From an uncultured Eubacteriales bacterium (GTDB lineage: Bacteria > Bacillota > Clostridia > Oscillospirales > Acutalibacteraceae): 63,084 bases of DNA. A program made the position numbers and the translations under genes. Shown one piece after another: positions 1-7,819 of the stretch. The notes beneath the pieces are model-generated. The model had not been told where the DNA came from and ran no database searches. It worked only from the letters and a program-made list of their open reading frames with translations. The first letter of the stretch is position 1. Each line of letters begins with the position of its first letter. Location: positions 1-63,084 of the forward strand of contig CASFEZ010000025.1 of the NCBI GenBank assembly GCA_949293815.1. The letters are read 5' to 3'.

Positions 1-370
1 CCAAGTTTGTCTGCACCGTATCGGTATCCACCACGCTGACGCCGTCGCTGTAAATCCGCAAACCGCAGACCGTTCCGCAAACGACCACCTGCTGCCGCCT
101 GGTTTGGGTCACTTCAACCGTCTTGACCGGGATAATCCCCAAGACGGAAACATCCGCCTCGAACCGTTCGCAATCTTCTCCGGAGCTCGTTTGTGCCAGT
201 ACCGGCTGCGTTGCAGAATCCAGACGATAAAGGTATCCTAAATCCAGTGTATCGTTCTCCGTCATCGTATAACTGTCAGGCAATAAAAAACAGCCTGCCG
301 CGGCAGCGCCGATTCCGAATACACATACCATGCCCAAAAGAAAGCATGAAAATCGAATCAATCGTTTCAT
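1..370 (-). CDS. spoIVB: SpoIVB peptidase, N-terminal part (runs off window)
   Basis: This is the first 123 codons of a minus-strand gene; the 3' part lies outside the window. The start is the ATG at 370, preceded by a good AGGAGGTGAACA ribosome site. The product opens with a basic residue run and one hydrophobic segment (about residues 4-30), as expected for a forespore-secreted protein. The LGIIPVKTVEV stretch (about residues 76-86) is typical of the region just before the PDZ domain in SpoIVB. SpoIVB is the serine peptidase that signals across the intermembrane space to activate pro-sigma-K processing. In most Clostridia spoIVB directly follows recN. Here recN ends at 16206, so about 15.8 kb separates them. 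The assignment rests on the N-terminal part only; the PDZ and catalytic domains cannot be checked. Confidence 0.85.
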   Translation of the reverse strand, partial: MKRLIRFSCFLLGMVCVFGIGAAAAGCFLLPDSYTMTENDTLDLGYLYRLDSATQPVLAQTSSGEDCERFEADVSVLGIIPVKTVEVTQTRRQQVVVCGTVCGLRIYSDGVSVVDTDTVQTNL

Positions 371-490
371 TGTTCACCTCCTTGTTGCTATGTTACCGCA
401 ATCGGTCGCCGATATTTGCGGCAAATTCAAGCGCAAAACCCATGACAAAAGAGAAAAGACTTAGCGCAGAAAGCAATGACGGTCGAACCG

Positions 491-524
491 AAAAAAGCGC
501 CCTCGCGATTGCGAAAGCGCTTTT
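491..524 (-). terminator. Intrinsic terminator behind the recombinase gene
   Basis: Read on the minus strand, an AAAAGCGC arm and a GCGCTTTTTT arm enclose an inner TCGC/GCGA stem, and a T-run follows. It lies 12 bp after the recombinase stop and before spoIVB, so it should keep island transcripts out of spoIVB. Confidence 0.75.
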
Positions 525-535
525 GCGAAAACAGC

Positions 536-2284
536 TTATTTCATGCCGTTCTCATAGGCCTCGATCATTTTTTTGAACATTTGACCCATAGAAACAGAGT
601 TGTCTATATCCGTTGATGTCCCTTGATTTTTTGCCGAGTTGTCAGATGATGAGTTGATTTGTCCCGCACGACGTTTGAGCTTTCCGAGAAACTTTTCGGT
701 TGATTCTCCAGAAAAAATCTTTATACTCAGCCTCATGCTACCGTCATCAAGCGGAGTAACAAAAATCTTATCAATATAGGTATCAACAAACTCTTTTGAA
801 ATCGTGCCTTTCCTTGCATCGTTCTGTGCAGCCGATATTGCCGCACGGACTGCTGAAATATGCCTTTTGAAATCTTCGCTGGATTCAAGTGCTTCATTAA
901 GCTCCGCAATCGTCTTTTCCGCTTCTGCTATTTCACGGTTGCATTGCTCGGTCATCTCAATGAAATCTCTGTCCGTAATCTGACCTGCAACATTATACTG
1001 AAGTAACTTGGATTTCTTCTGTAAAGCAAAGTCAATAACCTTTTCCTGCTCCGATATCTTTAGCGGGAGTTTACCGTTATCGGTCATTTCGGAGTACATA
1101 CGCACATATTCGGCAACAAGTGCATCTGCATCCGCTTTTGTATCACGAAATACCTCAAACAGAATCGGTTTGATTTCTTCTTCATAAATTGCAAACGACG
1201 AACAGGAATCCGAGCCGCCTTTGATTTTTCCCGAGCAAATCCACTTGCTGTTTTTCTTTCCGCTTTTATCCTTGGATTCGCGGCGGTAATATGCCGTTCC
1301 GCAGTCGGCACAGAAAAGTTTTCCCGTCAGCAGATTTGCGTGGTTGCAAATTCCCTGACGTGCTTTTACATCATCACTTCGTCTTTTCAGAATTTCGTTT
1401 GCCTTATCCCACAGTTCTTCCGATACAATTGCAGGCACTATTTCGCCCGTTTCATCCTTGAACATTACCCATTCTTCGGGCGGCAGGAATTTCTGCTTTT
1501 TGGTGAACATATCAACAACACGAACCTTGTTACCGACATAATACCCCTTGTATTTCGGGTTTGAAATCATATTTGACATTGTGGAATGAGCAATTTTATT
1601 GCCCTTACTGTTTCGGTATCCTTTGTCCCAAAAGATTGTTTCAATCTGTTTCATGCTGTATTGGTCGGTAGCATAAAGTTCAAAAAGCTCTCTGACCATA
1701 GCTGCCTGTTCTTCATCAATAACAAGCTTCTTATCAACCTTTGTGTAGCCGAAAATATTACTGTTGCCAAGCACAACGTTTGATTTTATCGCCTGCTGAT
1801 GACCGAATTTGACTCGGCTCGAAAGCTTGCGGAGTTCATCCTGAGCGATTGATGACATAATCGAAAGTCTGAGTTCACTATCTTCATCGAGCGTGTTGAT
1901 GTTATCGTTCTGAAAGAAAACGCCAACGCCGTAGCCAAGAAGCTGACGGGTAAACTGAATCGAATCGAGAGTATTTCTCGCAAATCTGGAGATTTCTTTT
2001 GTTATAACAAAATCAAATTTTCCGTCTGCCGCATCACCAATCATTCTGTTAAAATTTTCTCTTTTCTTAACAGATATGCCTGACAAACCCTCGTCAATAT
2101 ATCCCGGCACAAAAGTCCACGCACGATTCTTTTTGATAAGATTTTCGTAATAGCTTATCTGATTGCCGAGCGAATTCAACTGCTCGTCACTTTCCGACGA
2201 AACACGGGCATAGTATGTTACCCTGAGAGGAATTTCATATATGCTTTTTGATTTCAACTGAGTTCGCACACTATGTATATCCAT
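536..2284 (-). CDS. Large serine recombinase (site-specific integrase)
   Basis: The 582-residue protein has the large serine recombinase layout. The resolvase catalytic domain (about residues 20-165) carries the YYARVSS motif, whose Ser29 is the likely nucleophile, and the SRFAR segment. A recombinase domain follows (about 180-290). A zinc-ribbon (about 320-385) has the CADC pair and a later Cys pair. A long charged coiled-coil region precedes the C-terminus. Such enzymes integrate and excise phages and integrative mobilisable elements at short att sites. The gene sits next to spoIVB and is the best candidate for having placed the 0.5-10.7 kb island. A ribosome site (AAGGAGG) precedes the ATG. 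I could not identify att core sequences by eye. Confidence 0.93.
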   Translation of the reverse strand: MDIHSVRTQLKSKSIYEIPLRVTYYARVSSESDEQLNSLGNQISYYENLIKKNRAWTFVPGYIDEGLSGISVKKRENFNRMIGDAADGKFDFVITKEISRFARNTLDSIQFTRQLLGYGVGVFFQNDNINTLDEDSELRLSIMSSIAQDELRKLSSRVKFGHQQAIKSNVVLGNSNIFGYTKVDKKLVIDEEQAAMVRELFELYATDQYSMKQIETIFWDKGYRNSKGNKIAHSTMSNMISNPKYKGYYVGNKVRVVDMFTKKQKFLPPEEWVMFKDETGEIVPAIVSEELWDKANEILKRRSDDVKARQGICNHANLLTGKLFCADCGTAYYRRESKDKSGKKNSKWICSGKIKGGSDSCSSFAIYEEEIKPILFEVFRDTKADADALVAEYVRMYSEMTDNGKLPLKISEQEKVIDFALQKKSKLLQYNVAGQITDRDFIEMTEQCNREIAEAEKTIAELNEALESSEDFKRHISAVRAAISAAQNDARKGTISKEFVDTYIDKIFVTPLDDGSMRLSIKIFSGESTEKFLGKLKRRAGQINSSSDNSAKNQGTSTDIDNSVSMGQMFKKMIEAYENGMK

Positions 2285-2385
2285 ATCTTTTATCCTCCTT
2301 AAAAGTTTCGTTGTATCATTATCTGTATATTATCATATTTTAAGAAAGAAATCAAGAGATCTGCAATAAAAAAACAGACCTCTTT

Positions 2386-2574
2386 CTATCTTGACTGACC
2401 GGACGGCTTGCGTGCATGAATTTTATTTGCCATACGGTTTCGTTCCGTTTCGGTTATAAGACCTTTTTCATAAAGCGTATCGTTGAAATAAATAAGCCAT
2501 AACTTTTCAATAACGCTCTGCTTTTCATATTCGCTCATTTTCCTGCCTGTACTCTGCTCACTGTTTTCAATCAT
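2386..2574 (-). CDS. Small acidic protein upstream of the recombinase
   Basis: This is a 62-residue charged protein without membrane segments, probably helical (EYEKQSVIEKLWLIYF, then YEKGLITETERNRM). The start has a strong AAAGGAGGA site 7 nt upstream. Short proteins of this kind often precede serine recombinases in firmicute mobile elements, where they may act as recombination directionality factors or unrelated accessory proteins. I do not recognise a named family, so a directionality role is only a guess from position. It lies 100 bp upstream of the recombinase gene on the same strand, so co-expression is likely. Confidence 0.7.
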   Translation of the reverse strand: MIENSEQSTGRKMSEYEKQSVIEKLWLIYFNDTLYEKGLITETERNRMANKIHARKPSGQSR

Positions 2575-2650
2575 CAGCCGTCCTCCTTTCGTTTATTAAT
2601 ATTTGCCCAAATTTACTGTTTATTCTGTTGAATTTATAGATCTCCTTTCG

Positions 2651-3148
2651 TTATTCAATATTTTGATTTTGTGTTATGATATTTTGTCTTTCGGTTTGAG
2701 GTTGGTTTTGCTCTGCAGCTTTGACATTTGCCACAACAACCGAAATAATATATTTTGCACGTTTGAGTTCTTCGAGGCTACCGTAATTACTTTCAATTAA
2801 AGCTTCATCGGCAGCTTTTTCTGTTTGCAATTTTTCGAGTTCGGCTTTCAAAGATTTGGTTGTTGTGTTCGGGTTTTCATCAACCCATCGCTTTGCCCGG
2901 TAGAATGAATTTAACTCCTTACTGTGTTCGGTTTTGAATTTATCCCTGCCGAATTTCTTTTTGCTGTATTCATCTGCAACAGATTTATATTTCGCATAAT
3001 CACCGAGAAACTTAATTCCCTTTTTGAGTTCTTTGATTTTTTCTTCGGCGGTGTCGATACGGCTTTGAATCGCAGAAACTTCTTCAATCATTTGATTTGC
3101 TTGAAAGCGGAAAGATAAATAATCGGTTGTTATCCGAAATCGCAACAC
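2651..3148 (-). pseudogene. C-terminal coiled-coil remnant, probably of a MobA/MobL-type relaxase
   Basis: The translation is a highly charged coiled coil with repeated IQSRIDTAEEKIKELKKG-like heptads. It continues with YAKYKSVADEYSKKKFGRDKF and ends in a Q/N-rich tail. This resembles the C-terminal half of relaxases of firmicute mobilisable elements. The N-terminal nuclease part (HUH histidines, catalytic tyrosine) is absent: credible sequence begins only at about 3110 and the reading then runs into an oppositely oriented gene. No convincing start or ribosome site is seen at 3148. I therefore read it as a truncated remnant. The family call is moderate to weak. Confidence 0.5.
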
Positions 3149-3642
3149 ATGAAGATTTCAGACGGTTTTTAACCGATATTGAGATCTATGTTGACCGCAT
3201 TGCCGATATGAGAATCAACGATTTGAATGCTGTACTTGGTGGCGTGCGAAATGCGGCTATGGAAAAATGCCCCAATGAAAATGATTTGTATATCCGCACT
3301 TTGGAGCTTGCGCAGGTTGATGAAGATGAATATTTCAGTCACGTGATACATAAAGACCTTGACCGAATTATCAGCACAATCCGTGAAAACCATAAAACAG
3401 ACAGAACAACCGCAGACACAACCTCGCCTGCGGCAGATGCACAAAAGCAGTTGCAGGATGCATTGAAATTTGAAGGCAGCGACGAAGAAAAGAAGGTTAG
3501 AATGTATCTCAATTCCCTCGGCATCGACTACGACTCACTCACAAAAGAGGAGCTTGTAACACAAATCAACATCCTCAAAAAATCAAAGCATATGAAAAGT
3601 CCGTATAGTCAGAGAGGAAAAACCAGAAAGAAGCGTAAATGA
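3097..3642 (+). CDS. Hypothetical element protein, probably 5'-truncated
   Basis: The frame encodes about 181 residues, hydrophilic and without membrane segments. It contains THEDFRRFLTDIEIYVDRI and DEDEYFSHVIHKDLDRI stretches and a lysine-rich tail. No good ribosome site precedes the only candidate start (TTG 3097), and the first residues overlap the opposing remnant. The 5' end was probably lost at a rearrangement junction near 3100-3130. It may be the C-terminal part of a replication or mobilisation protein, but I do not recognise it. A good terminator follows directly, showing that this was a natural gene end. Confidence 0.5.
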   Translation: MLESGKINNRLLSEIATHEDFRRFLTDIEIYVDRIADMRINDLNAVLGGVRNAAMEKCPNENDLYIRTLELAQVDEDEYFSHVIHKDLDRIISTIRENHKTDRTTADTTSPAADAQKQLQDALKFEGSDEEKKVRMYLNSLGIDYDSLTKEELVTQINILKKSKHMKSPYSQRGKTRKKRK

Positions 3643-3647
3643 GAAGG

Positions 3648-3688
3648 CAGGTAACGCCCACAACGGGTGTTGCCTGTACGATTTTTTT
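3648..3688 (+). terminator. Intrinsic terminator
   Basis: A 12-bp stem (CAGGTAACGCCC pairing with GGGTGTTGCCTG, two G-U pairs) with an ACAAC loop is followed by seven T residues. It starts 6 bp after the stop of the upstream frame. Confidence 0.75.
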
Positions 3689-3722
3689 CGCGACTCCCGC
3701 CAAATATTATTTTATAATAGTG

Positions 3723-3751
3723 TTGATAATTTGATCTTTTTGTGGTAAGAT
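3723..3751 (+). promoter_or_regulatory. Likely sigma-A promoter of the Fic gene
   Basis: TTGATA (3723-3728) and TAAGAT (3746-3751) are separated by 17 bp. The site lies just upstream of the fic ribosome site and overlaps the start of a 12-bp tandem repeat. Confidence 0.55.
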
Positions 3752-3772
3752 AATAAGCAAGATAATAAGCAA
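3749..3772 (+). repeat. 12-bp direct tandem repeat at the fic transcription start
   Basis: The unit GATAATAAGCAA occurs twice back to back, covering the end of the -10 box and the predicted transcription start. It could be an operator or a chance AT-rich duplication. Confidence 0.6.
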
Positions 3773-3792
3773 GATTGGAAGGAGGAATACTT

Positions 3793-4785
3793 ATGTCCGG
3801 TTACACACCGCCGTATATAATTACTGATATAATATTAAGCCTTGTTGCATCAGTTTCCGAAAAAGTTGGAAGAATTACAGAACGTAGTAATCTTGATTCA
3901 AAACCGCATCTGAGAAGAAGGAATAAAATCAAGTCGATTTATTCATCGCTTGCTATTGAAGCTAACTCACTCTCTTTGGGCGAAGTCAAGGATGTTATCA
4001 ACGGCAAAACCGTTATCGGTGCTGAAAAAGAAATACAAGAAGTCAAAAATGCGTATGCAGCTTACGAAGAAATCTCCAAAATTGATGTTTACAGTCTGAA
4101 AGAGTTGAAACGTTTGCACGGCATTATGACAAAATACATTGTTGATATCAGCGGTGATTTTCGCCTTGGTGAAGAAGGAGTTTTCAATGGTGACAAATGT
4201 ATTTTTATGGCTCCGCCTGCAAAGCTTGTTCCCGGACAAATGACAGACTTGTTCAACTGGATGAAACAGAACAAGGCAATCGTTCACCCGTTGATATTAT
4301 CTTCTGTTTTTCACTACGAGTTTGTTTTTATTCATCCGTTTACCGATGGAAACGGCAGAATGGCTCGTTTATGGCACACAGCCATTCTTTCAAAATGGCA
4401 ACCTATATTTGAATTTATTCCAATTGAAAGTCAGATAGAAAAATTTCAGAACGGTTATTATGAAGCAATCGCAAAATGCCACGCAAACGGCAACAGCACG
4501 GTTTTTATTGAATTTATGCTTGAACAAATCGATGCTGTTCTTGATGAAATAGCCGATTCCGTAACCTCACCCGCAAATAACATTACTGAATATGTGAGCA
4601 GACTTCTTTCGGTTATGGAATATGACACACCGTACACATCAAACGAAATTCTTGCTCTGATTGGTCTCAAATCGAAAGAAACACTGAGAAAAAATTATCT
4701 GACCCCTGCTATTGAAAGCGGATTGGTTGTTATGACAGAGCCCGACAAACCCAACAGCAGAAATCAAAGATATATTAAAAAATAA
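3793..4785 (+). CDS. Fic-domain protein (probable AMP-transferase)
   Basis: The protein has 330 residues. The start ATG (3793) is preceded by GGAAGGAGG. The Fic core motif HPFTDGNGR is complete at residues 181-189, with the catalytic His181. An N-terminal SSLAIEAN segment (about residues 51-58) resembles the (S/T)xxxE inhibitory helix of class II Fic proteins, although the residue after Glu56 is Ala rather than the usual Gly/Asn. The C-terminus (about 265-330) looks like a small winged-helix domain, as in many Fic/DUF4172-type proteins. Fic enzymes attach AMP or other nucleotide moieties to hydroxyl side chains, and some act as toxins. It probably has its own promoter and is separated by about 30 bp from the pRiA4b-like gene. 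Target and role are unknown. Confidence 0.93.
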   Translation: MSGYTPPYIITDIILSLVASVSEKVGRITERSNLDSKPHLRRRNKIKSIYSSLAIEANSLSLGEVKDVINGKTVIGAEKEIQEVKNAYAAYEEISKIDVYSLKELKRLHGIMTKYIVDISGDFRLGEEGVFNGDKCIFMAPPAKLVPGQMTDLFNWMKQNKAIVHPLILSSVFHYEFVFIHPFTDGNGRMARLWHTAILSKWQPIFEFIPIESQIEKFQNGYYEAIAKCHANGNSTVFIEFMLEQIDAVLDEIADSVTSPANNITEYVSRLLSVMEYDTPYTSNEILALIGLKSKETLRKNYLTPAIESGLVVMTEPDKPNSRNQRYIKK

Positions 4786-4816
4786 TTCAATAAAAAATTA
4801 ATTTTGGGGTGTTATT

Positions 4817-5395
4817 ATGGCAACGCAAGTTTATACTTTTAAAATCACTTACAATGGATGTGAAAACAAAATATGGCGTACATTTGAGGTCTCTTCAAAT
4901 TATGACCTTGCAAGGCTCGGATACATGGTGCTTGCAAGCTTCGACACAAATGCGTATCATCTGTTTTCCATTGAACACAAAGGCGTTATTTACGAAACAG
5001 ATATCGACGATTACGGCGAATCACCGTTGCTTCAGGATGTAAAATTATCAAGTCTTAATCTCCAACCCGGTGAGCATATGGAAATGGTTTATGATTTCGG
5101 ATGTGAGCAAATTTTTGATATTGAATTTATCGGTGCAGTTGATATGCTCCGCGGCAAAGGCACGTCTTATCCGAAGGTTGTTGACGGTGCAGGCAGAGGG
5201 ATAATTGACGATATGCATGTTGATGAACTTATGGAAATAATAAAAGCAACCGACAAAAACGGCAAATCGGATTTTAAAGTCCGGGTCAGCGATAATCACG
5301 AGATAACATGGGACTACCGTGATTACGACATAAAATATGACAACGCTTTTCTTAAAGTAGAAATCTCGGCGATTCAAGAAGGCTATAAAAATTAA
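4817..5395 (+). CDS. pRiA4b ORF-3-like (PRiA4_ORF3 family) protein
   Basis: The product has 192 residues. It starts with YTFKITYNGCENKIWRTFEV and continues with YDLARLGYMVLASFDTNAYHLFSIE, matching the family's N-terminal pattern (a substrate-independent K/R-x-IWRR strand, then a helix, then the H-x-F motif). The YDFGCEQIFDIEF stretch corresponds to the conserved YDFGDxW-like segment, and YPKVVDGAGRG to the P-x-C-x-x-G-x-R-x-x-P-P segment in degenerate form. The family is common on plasmids and mobile elements; its biochemical function is not established. It follows the Fic gene on the same strand. A GGGGTG site precedes the ATG. Confidence 0.8.
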   Translation: MATQVYTFKITYNGCENKIWRTFEVSSNYDLARLGYMVLASFDTNAYHLFSIEHKGVIYETDIDDYGESPLLQDVKLSSLNLQPGEHMEMVYDFGCEQIFDIEFIGAVDMLRGKGTSYPKVVDGAGRGIIDDMHVDELMEIIKATDKNGKSDFKVRVSDNHEITWDYRDYDIKYDNAFLKVEISAIQEGYKN

Positions 5396-5454
5396 AATTT
5401 ATATTGACCATACGTTAAAAAACCTGTATTATATTTAAAAAAAGGGGGATATAC

Positions 5455-6768
5455 ATGAATTTTGTTTATAAAATACTTTCTTTTCTAAATATAATTACGC
5501 TTTGCCTCGCTATGCTTTGTGGAAATTATCCGGGCTTCACGGCAGCGGAGCTTGATTACGAAACCGCATACGGCAACCCGATGAAGGGCTTTATGCCTTT
5601 CTACAGCGAGGACGGTGCCGATTCCTCCGTGCCATACAGCATGGAATGGCTCTATATTCCGATGACGGAGCTTGTTGCGGACGACGGCACATTTACGCTT
5701 CGCGGAACGCTTGAAGAAAAGCTTGATAAAATCGCTCGCCGAGGACATCAGGCGGCACTCAGAGTTTACCTTGACTATCCCGATAAGGAATGTGCTGTTC
5801 CGCAGTTCATATGGGATATGGGAGTAAAAAAATATGAATACAGCGAGTACGGCGGAGGAGTAAGTCCCGATTACAGTGACCAAAGGCTGATTGATTTTCT
5901 GCTTGATTTTATTGATAAATTTGCCTTGAATTATGACGGTGACAAGAGAATCGCATATATTACGACAGGCTTAATCGGTCATTGGGGCGAATGGCATGTT
6001 TGTTATGAAATCAGGTCCGCAATGGCTTCGAACAAGCAGAAAAGACAGATCATCAATGCGTTTGAATATAAGTTTAAGCATACGAATATTCTTACACGTT
6101 ACCCGGGAACGCCGGGTTCGAACAACGGTCAAATTGGCTTCCATGATGATTCTTTTACATACAACACTATAAATTCCGAAGAAGATTATTTCTTTTGCAA
6201 TCAGTTAAAAAAAGCGTTGAAAACAAATATTTGGAAAACTCAGCCAATCGGCGGTGAATTTCGTCCCGAAGGTCAGGATAATTTCCTTAATGGCAAGGTG
6301 ACGGAAGATTTTCAGGACTATGACGAGTGCGTAAATAAGACGCATTGCTCATGGCTGATGATGACAGGGGCTTTTACAGGCAAGCTGAGTGACCGGGAGA
6401 TCAAGACGGCAAATGAAGCCTCGGCAAAGCTCGGATATGATTTTTATGTCGATAGAGTTCAGGTCAAGAAGCTTTTCGGCAAGGCTTATGTCAGAGTCGG
6501 GGTTAAAAATCTCGGCGTTGCTCCGATTTACGCTAACCCTGCCGTTTATATCGGAACAGAAGATAACGAGGTTGAGACAAAGCAGGACATAAGCAAGATT
6601 TTGCCGGGTAAAACGGAGTATTTCACCGCAATAATCGACCTTAAATCGGGTGACAGCGTTCATATAAGAGTTGACGATGTTTCAAAATACGGTGCATATG
6701 TCCGCTTCTCCAACGTCGGCGGGTCAACCTCATCCGACGGCAAATTTATAATCGGAACGGTTGAGTAA
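5455..6768 (+). CDS. Secreted DUF4832/DUF4874-type glycosidase-like protein
   Basis: The protein has 437 residues. Residues 1-27 form a signal peptide with a hydrophobic core ending near GFTAAE. The body begins with NPMKGFMPFY and WLYIPMTEL, then DKIARRGHQAALRVYLDYP, then GLIGHWGEWH. This arrangement is characteristic of DUF4874/DUF4832 proteins, which have a glycoside-hydrolase-like TIM barrel with a C-terminal beta domain (about residues 340-437). It is probably exported and may act on polysaccharide; substrate is unknown. GGGGGAT precedes the ATG. The gene ends at a strong terminator. It is likely cargo of the island. Confidence 0.8.
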   Translation: MNFVYKILSFLNIITLCLAMLCGNYPGFTAAELDYETAYGNPMKGFMPFYSEDGADSSVPYSMEWLYIPMTELVADDGTFTLRGTLEEKLDKIARRGHQAALRVYLDYPDKECAVPQFIWDMGVKKYEYSEYGGGVSPDYSDQRLIDFLLDFIDKFALNYDGDKRIAYITTGLIGHWGEWHVCYEIRSAMASNKQKRQIINAFEYKFKHTNILTRYPGTPGSNNGQIGFHDDSFTYNTINSEEDYFFCNQLKKALKTNIWKTQPIGGEFRPEGQDNFLNGKVTEDFQDYDECVNKTHCSWLMMTGAFTGKLSDREIKTANEASAKLGYDFYVDRVQVKKLFGKAYVRVGVKNLGVAPIYANPAVYIGTEDNEVETKQDISKILPGKTEYFTAIIDLKSGDSVHIRVDDVSKYGAYVRFSNVGGSTSSDGKFIIGTVE

Positions 6769-6785
6769 AAATAATAAAACCAATA

Positions 6786-6824
6786 AAAAAGGAACCCGAA
6801 TCAAAATGATTTGGGTTCCTTTTT
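6786..6824. terminator. Bidirectional intrinsic terminator
   Basis: A 16-bp stem, AAAAGGAACCCGAATC against GATTTGGGTTCCTTTTT, has a short AAAAT loop, with A-run and T-run on either side. It closes the DUF4832 gene. The broken DUF3991 gene resumes immediately after it. Confidence 0.85.
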
Positions 6825-7125
6825 GGTGGTCAATAGGTATCGGCGGAAGAAGTGCAGTTGATTATCTTATGAGAGGCGTGATATGACTTTCATAGAAACT
6901 GTTTCGCAAATTGCAAATGATGAGAGTGCATTAAGAAAACAATACGAAAAACCAAAACCGAGAACAGAAAGAAGCTTAATACTTCCCACAAAAGCAGAAA
7001 ACAATGATATTGCAATCGAGTATTTAAAGGGGCGTGAAATTAACGAAAATGTTATTTCCTACTTCACAGAAAATGATATGCTCTATCAAAGTGTGCCGAT
7101 GAACAATATTGTATTTGTTGGTTAA
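6824..7125 (+). pseudogene. DUF3991/Toprim-type protein remnant
   Basis: From 6824 one frame reads WWSIGIGGRSAVDYLMRGV, the conserved end of the CHC2-like domain of DUF3991/Toprim proteins of firmicute conjugative elements. One base is then missing after GTG, and the next frame (from 6883) continues MTFIETVSQIAN, then RSLILPTKAENN, IAIEYLKGREINENVISYF and MNNIVFVG, matching the DUF3991 domain. The upstream part and the whole Toprim half are absent. The piece is cut at the left by the terminator and at the right near 7125. It marks the remains of an integrative element. Confidence 0.8.
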
Positions 7126-7345
7126 CTGTTTCTTTCTTCTCCGCAGATTCTTATGTGATTTGCGTATTTCTTTAATTTATCAGTATATTCAATGAGTTTG
7201 TCATAGTTTCTTTGTTCTTTGGTTTTGTGGTGTCCTCTGCCTCATACCATCATCAAAGGGTTAATTCCTGTGAGGTTAATATATTGTTCTGTTATCTGTT
7301 CTAAGTATTCTATTACATATTCTGTACGGACATCAAACCTTACGC
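7126..7345 (-). pseudogene. IS1182-like transposase fragment
   Basis: Minus-strand reading from about 7345 gives IDQGVRFDVRTEYVIEYLEQI, then a stop codon (TGA) in place of a residue, then GHHKTKEQRNYDKLIEY, KLKKYANHIRICGEERNS. The last part resembles the region just before the YSKTD motif of IS1182-family transposases. It is truncated exactly where the DUF3991 remnant ends. The match is from memory and short, so the family is uncertain. The rest of 7346-7500 is AT-rich and shows nothing recognisable. Confidence 0.45.
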
Positions 7346-7518
7346 CTTGATCTATGATTTAATTGTTAATTTCTGGTAACCTTATCAAGATTACTCCATG
7401 GTTCAAAGCAATATTATATTTTCAATATTAAAATCCGTTGTATTTCATATTTTCCGTTGCAACCCATGCAAGAATGTGCTATATTAAACTAAGTAAATCA
7501 ATTTTCGGAGGTTTCTTA

Positions 7519-7816
7519 TGGCTTCGGGACTGCCGACTGCATTTAGACATATAAAAGATAACCAAAAACCGCTTCGTTTCAATTCGAAAGCTGGGTCAGA
7601 ACGGGCGATATCGCCGCGGCATTTTTCGGTCACGACCACGTAAACGATTTTACCGAAAACGTTGAGGGCATAGACCTTGTTCAGACAATAGGCGCGGGCT
7701 ACCACACATGCGGAGGAGAGCGCGGCGGCAGGCTCATTATTCTTGACGAAAACGTACCATATAAGTATGAAACGGAAATATACCGTATAGACAGAATCTC
7801 AAATGGGAAGGTTTAA
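7519..7816 (+). pseudogene. Calcineurin-like metallophosphoesterase with internal deletion
   Basis: A good start (CGGAGG upstream of ATG 7519) opens a frame reading MASGLPTAFRHIKDNQKPLRFN, typical of the N-terminus of this phosphoesterase group. After about 65 bp the frame breaks, and another frame continues FESWVRTGDIAAAFFGHDHVNDF through GAGYHTCGGERGGRLIIL to a stop at 7814-7816. That second part holds the C-terminal GHDH metal motif. The middle of the enzyme is missing, so the gene has an internal deletion plus frame loss. The GH39 gene starts 3 bp later. Confidence 0.8.
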
Positions 7817-7819
7817 CAT

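Noticed and set aside
4809-5042. 77-codon plus-strand frame
   Set aside because: Shadow of the pRiA4b ORF-3-like gene in another frame.
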